Position numbers and translations under genes: made by a program. Below are positions 1 to 7,245 of a DNA stretch of 11,452 nucleotides, piece after piece; the stretch's first letter is position 1; every line of letters starts with the position of its first letter. Location of the stretch: assembly GCA_005223375.1 (NCBI GenBank), contig RXOD01006057.1:1-11452 (forward strand), in the 5' to 3' direction. This DNA comes from Amoebophrya sp. AT5.2. Taxonomy: Eukaryota > Sar > Dinophyceae > Syndiniales > Amoebophryaceae. A model generated the notes under the pieces. That model worked only from the letters and a program-made list of their open reading frames with translations. It was not told where the DNA came from and ran no database searches.

Positions 1-1027
1 CACCACTGCCAGCGCTGCCGCCAATGCCTGAGGTGAGCGCTGACGATTTGCCTACGCTGCAACCGCTGCCGATTGCGTTCTCGGGAAGTCTTCCCATGTA
101 CGGCTCGATGGGCTCCGGGTATGGCAGCGTGGGCTCGGCTGCGGGGTCGGTGGCGCTCCAGCAGCTAGGACAGCAATTTGGAGCGCAGCGCGTGCCGCGC
201 GAAGCACCAATGATGGGAGGCACATCTGCAGCAGCACGCTTTCCGCAAGTCGGATTCGCGCAAATGGCCGCTAACGGACCGGTAGAGCTACTGCATGGAT
301 GTCTTCTTTTTACTTGCCGCCGCCGCGCGTTCTTGGCTATTCTCGACGATTTTGCTTTCGTCCCATCGATCTGAACAAACTGAATCTATCACATGAAACT
401 GAAGATGAAGATCAAGAACATGCAATTTTTTTCTGCCATGCATATGTTGCATTCAGCATGGTCCATCATGAGCAGGTCAATTCATCGCTACACTCGCTAC
501 AGGCGCCACAAGAACAAGCTTCAGTCCCCGCCATGCAGCAGGTTCCTGCGGTGACCAGCGTATATCGTTCGCAGCCGCAAGCGCAACAGCAGCAGCCGGG
601 GCAGATACAGTTTGTCCAGCAGCAGCAGCAATTGCGACGTCCGACGCAGCTGCAGCAGTTGCCCGGGACCGCAGATCCGCGCTGGACCCAGCAGCAACTC
701 CTGCAGCAGGAGGCGCTTCTGGAGCAGGAACGTGAGCGCATCTACAGCGCCCAGGTCATGCTGCAGCAGCAGCTCCAGGCACGGCAGGGACAGGCACAGC
801 CGGGCATGCAGTTTCTCCAGCAGGAGCAGCAACAGCAACCGTTTCTCGCCAGACGAGCAGAGCAATTCTCGCTGCCCGTCATGGCCATGCAACAGCAGCA
901 AACTGCGCCGGGGGCGAGCAACAACGGTGCACAAGCCGCAGCTGCCGGGAAAATGAACCCGCTCTCGTTTCTGCAGCAAAGAATGCAAGAACGGTTCTGC
1001 TACTGCCCCTGCATGTTCGGACTGTGA
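1..1027 (+). CDS. Gln-rich protein, 3' part of gene (5' end outside window), two visible exons
   Basis: The frame starting at base 3 is open from the window edge, so the 5' end is missing. I join 3-281 to 476-1027 across a phase-0 intron, giving at least 276 residues and a TGA at 1025-1027. The first exon encodes a Gly/Ser/Ala/Leu/Pro-rich stretch with a GSMGSGYGSVGSAAGS-type tract. The second encodes a Gln-rich segment with runs of four or five Gln and an EALLEQERERIYSAQ segment that could form a helix or coiled coil. No catalytic motif, signal peptide or membrane segment is visible. Such composition is common in transcription co-regulators and RNA-granule proteins, but that is only analogy. 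I do not recognise the family. The last residues (FCYCPCMFGL) look unlike the rest, so another splice near 990 could replace this end. Confidence 0.6.
282..475 (+). other. Intron in Gln-rich gene (194 bp, phase 0)
   Basis: The donor is CCG|GTAGAG and the acceptor is GAGCAG|GTC. Splicing joins an exon ending on a complete Pro codon to a codon-aligned Gln-rich exon, moving from one reading frame to another. Unspliced reading runs into a stop at 372-374. A second in-phase acceptor, CTACAG at 502, would drop nine residues (VNSSLHSLQ) and cannot be excluded. The T-rich tract at about 425-433 lies well upstream of both acceptors. Confidence 0.55.
615..925 (+). repeat. Interrupted CAG/CAA trinucleotide-rich coding tracts (poly-Gln)
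   Basis: Short CAG runs recur in the Gln-rich exon, for example four CAG then CAA at 617-631, with further runs near 690-705, 760-775, 820-838 and 890-900. They encode Gln runs broken by Leu, Pro and Arg. CAA interruptions and non-Gln codons suggest selection for protein composition rather than recent pure-repeat expansion, though length variation between strains would be expected. Confidence 0.7.
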
Positions 1028-1762
1028 CCGCGGAAGTGATGTCAAAAAGTGGGGACGAGGGCGATGGACGTACTGGGGGTAAGAACCGGCGCACAATTGA
1101 CTTGAGCGACAAACGAATAGGAATAGAAAGATTGAAGAAAGAGAAACCTTTTCTCTCTTCAGATCAAAAGCAAATCGAGCACAGATTTTTTTCCGAAGAT
1201 GTTGATGCAGCACGATCGTCCTGTACACCAGAAGCGAGCGCAGAAAAGCGACTAAGTATCTTCCTTGTCCCGCCGGTGGAGTGAGAAGCAACAAGGTAGC
1301 CGACGAACGCAATCGATTTTGAGTAGTTCGTTTGTTATGTTGCCGGGCCGGCAGGAGATGAGTGTGTGAGCCTGAGCTTCCTCGTCGAGCTCGAGCTCGA
1401 GCAACATGCTGTACTAATTATTTCCCGCGTGTACAAGACGAAGAACCAACTAGTGCCCGCGATCGCGAGGTAGATTGGGTTCGGGATCGCATCGCTGAAG
1501 ATGTCACGACCAGAATCGCAGTTGCAATCGATTCGTTTCTCTTCGACGTTTGTTTCATCAATAAAAACGCTCGCGCACCAACCGCATCGCTGGGCCGTGG
1601 CAATCCTCGCTCTTCTACTTAACAAGTACAGAAATTAGAATTACGTCTACTTCGCGTAAACATCAAAGGATCGAATCTGTTGTGTTTGTTTGTGATCGAA
1701 CCAGCTTACTTTGGGTTTGGACACTGAAAAATTCCAAATTTCCGGAGCACAGACGAAGAAAC
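1028..1762. other. Intergenic region between the Gln-rich gene and the SNF2 gene
   Basis: This 735-bp stretch presumably holds the 3' UTR of the first gene and the 5' UTR and promoter of the second. I see no TATA box or RNA gene. A consensus-like donor string GTAAGA at 1079-1084 follows a short open stretch in another frame, so an extra exon of the upstream gene is possible but unsupported. An AATAAA string occurs near 1560; without transcript ends it cannot be called a polyadenylation signal. Small ORFs here have no recognisable content and several lack ATG starts. Confidence 0.5.
1385..1402. repeat. Short palindromic GAGCTC/CTCGAG cluster
   Basis: Alternating GAGCTC and CTCGAG units overlap to form two nested perfect palindromes, 16 bp at 1385-1400 and 14 bp at 1389-1402. 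The site is intergenic, about 360 bp before the SNF2 start codon. It could be a dimeric protein-binding site or chance in a GC-rich region. Confidence 0.5.
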
Positions 1763-4700
1763 ATGCCGGAAACGCCGATTTTGGACGAGAAGAAGCGGCC
1801 TCGCGCGGCTGACCCGGAGCAGGATGCTGCAGACAAGGCTGCTAAGGTTCCGAAGCTTAGCGCGCCTGACGCGCTTGCCGCCGCTTCGTCTACGAACCCA
1901 CCAACGTCCAAAACAACCACAAAGAAGAAGGACGCTGCCGCCAGCCCTGCTGGCACCGAGGAGATGGACGAGTGCAGGCGCACCGAGCGTCTCGAAGAAA
2001 GCAGCGATGCCGAAGAGCTCAAGGTCGAGGACCATATCGACGTCGAGGCCGGAAAGGCCGCTCCGGAAGATGCAAGCATGTTGAGCGCGGTCGAAGAACA
2101 GGAGGAGACGGGAATAGCCGTACTGCCGGACGAGGATGAGGACGATAATGATCCCATGGATGTCGACCCACCGGTCTCAGCTCGACCTCCGGCACAAGAA
2201 GCAAAGCCTGCTGCCGCGGTAGTCGAAAAAGTAGATGACCTGAAAGTCGCAGGGGCGGCAAAAATTCACGGAAAAGCGGAAAACAAGAAGCCGTCTGGTG
2301 CAGCAGCTCCGGCAGCTTCAGCAGGTGACGAAGATGATCTGCTGCAGGATGATGCGAAGAGCTCGTCAAACAATGCCGATGACGTGGAAGCGGAAGACTG
2401 GAAATGGGACGGAGGTACATGAAGATTTACTCGAAATTGTCAACTTGCTTCAACGATGTTTGTTGAACATGTCCTCATCAAAATCAATGTTCTCGAACGA
2501 GGACGGAGCGGCTACTTTCTTCCTTGCGTCGCCTTCAGGTGTCGCACCTAACTGGGCTCCTCCCGCTTCTGACGCCGAGCCCTTCTACACGCTCGACAAA
2601 GGAAAGTTCAAGCTTCCGAAGGGAATTTATGAGAAGCTTTACCCGTATCAGCGGCACGCCGTTGCATGGATGTGGTGTCTGTACAAGGACAAAAGAGGTG
2701 GAATCCATGCTGACGAGATGGGTCTTGGAAAAACCGTGATGGTGTGCGCGTTTTTGGCTGGTTTGGCTGCTTCCGGACTCGGACGCCATTTCCTGCTCGT
2801 TGTACCCAACACGCTGTTCATCACCTGGACGGAGGAATTGAAGAAGTGGGTCTGCGAGAGTAGCATGAATAGCACTTGTGCTACAACGACCTCCACCGCG
2901 ACCGCTGTATCTTCTTCAAGCAGCAGCTCTTCATCCGCAGCGGCCGGGGCCGGCGACGCCGCCGCGTCTTCAAGTAGTAGTAGCAGCAGCAAAGCGAAGT
3001 CCGCGAAGAACCGCAGCGGCATTTCTAGTCAGAACAACAGCCTCGACTTGTCGCTCAACACGTCCCTGAACGCGTCTTCCGTTTCCTCTGCTCCGTCCCA
3101 GTTTTTCGTGCGGTACTTGTGCGGTGACTCCACGAAGAAGGAGCGCGCCGAGTCCATCCGCAAGATTGCGCGGTGTGGGGGTGCGCTGCTAACCAGCTAC
3201 GGCTTGGTGAAAACGTCCCTCGACGCGATCAGCTGCGTATCGCCGCCGGTAGACAAGAACACGATCGCGAAGAAAAAGGGCGGCAAGAACAAGAACGCGA
3301 AGAAGCAGGCGGTCGCCGACGACGACTTCGACGAGGAAGAGGAGGAGGAAAAGCAATACGCGTTGTTGGCCGACCGCAAGCCGTGGGACGCAGTATTCTG
3401 CGACGAGGCGCACCAGCTGAAGGAGCGGTCCTCTCAAGGTGCGAAGTCGCTCCGCCAGGTGAACGCGCGGGCCAAGTTTCTCCTCACCGGGACGCCGTAC
3501 CAGAACAACCTCGGCGAGATCTGGTCGCTGGCGGATTTGGCCGCGCCGGGGGTGCTGGGAAACTTCCAGACCTTCACGCAGAACTTCTCCGACCCGATTG
3601 TGGCGGGCTCGAGGCGGAACGCAAGTACGTATGCGGTGCTGAAAAAAGACAAGCTGTCGCGGGAGCTGAAAAACATCCTCAGCAGTCACTTCCTGCGCAG
3701 AGACAAGCAAGCAGTGTTGAAGGAGATCGCCGCCGGAAAAAACATCGAGCTCGGCTCCGGGTCGTCATCCAGCTCGTGCTCATCGACCGCTGCTGGTGCG
3801 ACGACGGCCGATGCGGCCGGCAACACGCTGCCGCCGAAGAAGGACGTGATTCTGTTCTGCGAGCTGTCTGAGAAGCAGAAGAAGATGTACTCCGATTTCC
3901 TAAACTCCGACATCGTGCGGGAGGCACGGCAGGCGAAGAAAAAGGGCATCGAGAGCTTCAAGGCGATTTCGCTGCTGAAAAAAGTTTGCGACCACCCGCT
4001 GATGTGCCTGCCTTTCGTGCCGTATCACCAGCAGATGCTGCAGAAGTGGGGCATGATGGCTGGCAATGTGGAAACTCCGGAAGAGAAGGAGGCCGACCTG
4101 GATGAGAACAAGGGGTACGATTGGAAGAGCCTCGTGAACCAGATCCCGCAGAAGGCGGAAGAGGCGGTGGGGCTCAGCTGCAAGCTGCAGCTTCTGAACG
4201 CGTTGGTCCCCAAACTGGTTTTCGGGCGGGACCCGAACAACCCCGCAGACGCGCGCAACACGAAAAAGCACCGGGTGCTGATCTTTTCGTACTCAACGCG
4301 CATGCTGGACCTGATCCAGTCCTCGGTACTCCGCCCGAACGGGGTAAAATTCTTAAGGATCGACGGGGCGGTGGAGCTGGGCGAGCGCGAGAAAAAGATC
4401 CAAAAATTCGAGAACGACGTGGCCGGCAAATTCCACTGCATGTGCCTGTCCACAAAAGTGGGCGGCGTTGGCTTGACGCTCGTGTCGGCGGATCGCGTCA
4501 TTCTCGTGGAGCCAGGATGGTCACCGGCAATCGACCAGCAGGTATCGATTTACTGTTGCAATGGCACCATCGCAATAAACGCCAAAGAGAAAGATGTCTG
4601 TCGTGGTTGCAGGATTCATTGATAACGAGGATATTAAAAAAATATTAATATTTCCGAATAGTACCGATGGAACTCCAACTCCTCACCTCCCTCTTTCTAC

Positions 4701-5886
4701 TTTCCTACCGTGTTATGTTCGCTCTACGTCGCCATCGTACAAACATAGAATGCGGTCCTTTCCTTCTTCGTCCACGTGCTGCATGAAGCGATCGAAAAAT
4801 CTGCAACTACAGGCCATGGACCGCGCGCATCGGCTGGGGCAGAAGAAGGAGGTTGTGGTGTACCGTATCATTAGTCACGCGACGATCGAGGACAAGATGT
4901 TCCGCGTTCAGGTATTTAAGCAGGGCCTCTGCAAGACCGCGTTGGGGAAGGAGAACCAGCAGCGGTATTTCAACACCGACGAGCTGAAGACTCTGTTCAC
5001 AAAACTGGAGGACGAGTCGAGCAGTACGTTGAAGCTTCTCGACTGCGAGGAGGACAGCGACAAGGTGTGTCAGACGCTCATCGACGACGTGGGGGAGCTG
5101 GAGGAAGACAACAAGTTCTGGACGAGCGCCGGACTCCGAGGCTTCGCGGACTACAGCGAGCTGTTTCAGGGTTTCGACGAGGAGGCAAAAAAGGCCGAGA
5201 AGGATGAGAAAGACGTGGTGATCGAAGAAGTGCAGGAGGCCGTCGTGGCGCTGAAAACAGAAGCGTATAAAGATGCTGGCGACAGTCCAAACAGGAGCGG
5301 GAAGAAAGACCGGAACTCCGCGGCTGATGGGCTCGCCGTGCTAGAGGATGGGGAAAAGGAAATAGGAGAGCCCGGCGAACCAAACGGAATCCTGCCGCTG
5401 ATGGACGAGTCGCTGGAGGCGGAAGTCGCCGGCGAGAGGCAGATGAAGGACAAAATTGTGGAAAAGAAGAGCGGCGGAGCGGGAGCTTCATCTTCATCCA
5501 TGGGCTTCTTAGGCGGAAGTAGCGGAAGCGGAAAGAAGAGCGTAAATGAGAAAAACAACAGGGCTCCACCGAATGAAGGACCGGCATCAACAACAGGGTC
5601 AGGCGGGGAGAATAAGAAAGCTGCTGCGAGGTCGGCGCCTGGGGATGAATGCGACGTGAAGGAGAGGCTCGATCTCGACATGCTCGGCGAGGAGGAGGAG
5701 GACGATGACGAGGATCAAGCGTTTTTACCGCCGGAGTCAGACAAAAACTCAGGCGAAGACCTCTCCTCGGCAAGTAAGGATTTCCAGGGCAGCCTCGGAA
5801 ACGGCGGCGCAGACGGACACGACTTGATGCTTCTTCAGAACGCAAATGAGAGAGACGAGCAAATGCTCAGCGAAAATGAAACCTGA
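1763..5886 (+). CDS. SNF2-family DNA translocase, ERCC6L/PICH-CHR24-like (three exons)
   Basis: Joining 1763-2414, 2539-4541 and 4813-5886 gives 1242 residues. The start is the first ATG in the exon 1 frame, with A at -3. Residues 1-218 are acidic and disordered, with a basic EKKRPR patch near residue 9 that may be a nuclear localisation signal. The motor starts near 235 (YPYQRHAVAWMW). Motif I DEMGLGKT is at 276-283 with Lys282, motif II DEAH at 506-509, motif III LTGTPYQNN at 533-541, motif IV from Arg796, motif V STKVGGVGLTL at 855-865, and motif VI DRAHRLGQ at 888-895. The extension VVVYRI...ATIEDKMFRVQVFK...RYF is typical of ERCC6L/PICH and plant CHR24 rather than ISWI or SWI2. Family members use ATP to move along double-stranded DNA; PICH acts on mitotic ultrafine bridges. 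That role is inferred. Ser-rich insertions lie at about 325-403 and 622-650, a Lys/Glu-rich one at about 452-490. The tail after about 950 is acidic and disordered. Confidence 0.9.
2415..2538 (+). other. SNF2 gene intron 1 (124 bp, phase 1)
   Basis: The donor is GGAG|GTACAT and the acceptor is CCTTCAG|GTG after a pyrimidine-rich run. One base of exon 1 (G2414) plus GT at 2539-2540 makes a Gly codon, joining ...DWKWDGG to VAPNWAPP. Exon 1 left unspliced ends at TGA 2420-2422, only six bases into the intron. The exon 2 frame lacks a good start of its own, so the phase match strongly supports the join. Confidence 0.85.
4542..4812 (+). other. SNF2 gene intron 2 (271 bp, phase 0), between motifs V and VI
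   Basis: The donor is CAG|GTATCG and the acceptor CTACAG|GCC. Splicing restores the expected SNF2 order PAIDQQ-AMDRAHRLGQ. Without splicing the frame stops at 4620-4622, before motif VI, which would leave an inactive motor. The intron is clearly more AT-rich than its exons and contains an AT-only palindrome. Confidence 0.93.
4640..4653. repeat. 14-bp AT-only palindrome in SNF2 intron 2
   Basis: Bases 4640-4653 read AAATATTAATATTT, a perfect palindrome next to an oligo-A run, inside an otherwise GC-rich region. It may only reflect the AT bias of intron DNA. Confidence 0.6.
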
Positions 5887-7245
5887 GAGAGAAGTGAGAA
5901 TTGATGCATTGCAGCCGTCGCGAAGTAGGATAAGTGCGCTCGAATTCAGTTTCTGTCTCGGTGGAGGAAACGAAAAATGCATCTGAAGCGATGAATACTC
6001 ACTGCCTATGAATCACGACCATCGCATGAAGAACAACAAGGCGCTCTTGCTGCTACTCCTGACCTGCTGATGCAGTCTGTCGCATCTGCAACGCACAAGT
6101 GAGGCAACAGAGCCAGCGGAGCTGTCGATCTGATCTCCATTCAGCAGCAGACAGAGACAGACCAGCGCAATCTATGACGATCTCGATCCCGCCGAAGAAA
6201 CTCGTCTTCCAACGTGCTTACTCAAGTAAAAAATGCAATTCTGAAATTCAAAATTTTCGCAGGCACCACGCAGCACCATCGACTTTGTTCAATCGTCAAA
6301 TACTTCTTGAAACGCAGAAGTGCCGCCGTTCTAGCGCCAGATGAACCAGTTCCACGCTCCGTAGTTCTTCGATGCTCCATGTTCCAATCCCGGATCATAC
6401 ATTCATTGGGCAAACGCCTCAGGTCCCCATGACATCGAAAACCATCACCATACTAGGAATCCGGACGACGATCCGAATTCGGATTCCTAGTTGCTCTGCT
6501 CAAATATGTCGTGGCCCCTCGACGTTCTCTCCCTCTTGTTCTTCCCTTGGACATCGATGCCGATAGTGTATGTTGACGTCATGTTGATGATCTTCCTCAT
6601 CATCACTGTCTTGATCCTGTTCCTGATCCCGACGTAATGGTGAACTATTATGCAGCAAGAACAAGAAATTTAATTATTGGTTCTACTACAACTACTCCTG
6701 GATTGCGATCAGGATCACGTGCACGTACAAACTTATTTGCCCACGCAATCTCGTACTGCTCCTGGCTCACCCGCTTTCCCAACCGCATGTACTGTGACTT
6801 TTCAAAAGCAAATAGAAAAGCAAGACTGCATTTATTATTTCCCAGAAACTACTATACGCGCTGGAAGTATCTCACCCTGTATAGAAAGACTCATTCTGTC
6901 TTCTCCGCTTTCCTTTATCGTGTGTCGAACGTCGCAGGCGAGCATTCATTTTGTATGCAACGACTCATCAACTGCAACTTGTACCACCACGAAGACGAAC
7001 AGGAGCAAGCAAGTACTTTCTTACAGTGAAACTCATTTCTGGCACAAATTCATGTTGCCTTCCTCATTGCATTGACGACTCGCCTCTGCTTTCACAACCT
7101 TGAAACTCTAGTTTTGCAAGTGCACAACTCCAACGAACTCGTCGTCGTCTACACTAAGTCTACTCCTGGTGCTGCAACGACCTGCTGAAACTTCCGACGG
7201 CCGCTCCCTTCAAGAAGCTCGGGAAGAAGTAGCACAACAAAAAAG
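5887..7245. other. 1.36-kb intergenic region between the SNF2 gene and the Trp-rich gene
   Basis: It follows the SNF2 stop and ends at the next start codon. It contains a perfect inverted repeat at 6452-6491, a CRE-like TGACGTCA palindrome at about 6574, and two overlapping ORFs (6637-7029 and 6677-7075) of about 130 codons. Those ORFs lack recognisable domains and are more AT-rich than the real genes nearby. I see no tRNA, rRNA or transposase remnants. The region probably contains 3' UTR, promoter and 5' UTR, possibly with a 5' UTR intron. Confidence 0.5.
6452..6491. repeat. Perfect 12-bp inverted repeat, 16-bp loop
   Basis: The arms ACTAGGAATCCG (6452-6463) and CGGATTCCTAGT (6480-6491) are exact reverse complements. 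The loop overlaps a second 14-bp palindrome at 6471-6484 centred on GAATTC, so two alternative hairpins compete. There is no coding role and no obvious flanking direct repeat. It could be a transcript-end structure, a protein-binding site or a miniature-element remnant. Confidence 0.75.

Noticed and set aside
1024..1284. Possible 86-codon gene after the Gln-rich gene
   Set aside because: It starts on GTG, overlaps the preceding stop and has no recognisable features. It is better treated as UTR or, at most, an unproven extra exon.
521..1312. Long antisense open frame of about 260 codons opposite the Gln-rich exon
   Set aside because: It is Leu-rich because it reads CAG repeats backwards (CTG), and the sense strand explains the bias. 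No domain is visible.
1682..1762. Upstream extension of the SNF2 protein from a GTG at 1682
   Set aside because: This is a eukaryotic gene with a good-context ATG at 1763. The 27 extra residues are unlike the acidic N-terminus and start on a non-ATG codon.
3173..3871. Same-strand open frame of about 230 codons inside SNF2 exon 2
   Set aside because: It overlaps the helicase core in another frame and has Arg/Gly-rich shadow composition, while the main frame carries the SNF2 motifs.
5078..5845. Antisense open frame of about 255 codons opposite the SNF2 C-terminal exon
   Set aside because: Its Arg/Pro/Ser-rich translation is the usual shadow of an acidic, Lys/Glu-rich, GC-rich coding exon.
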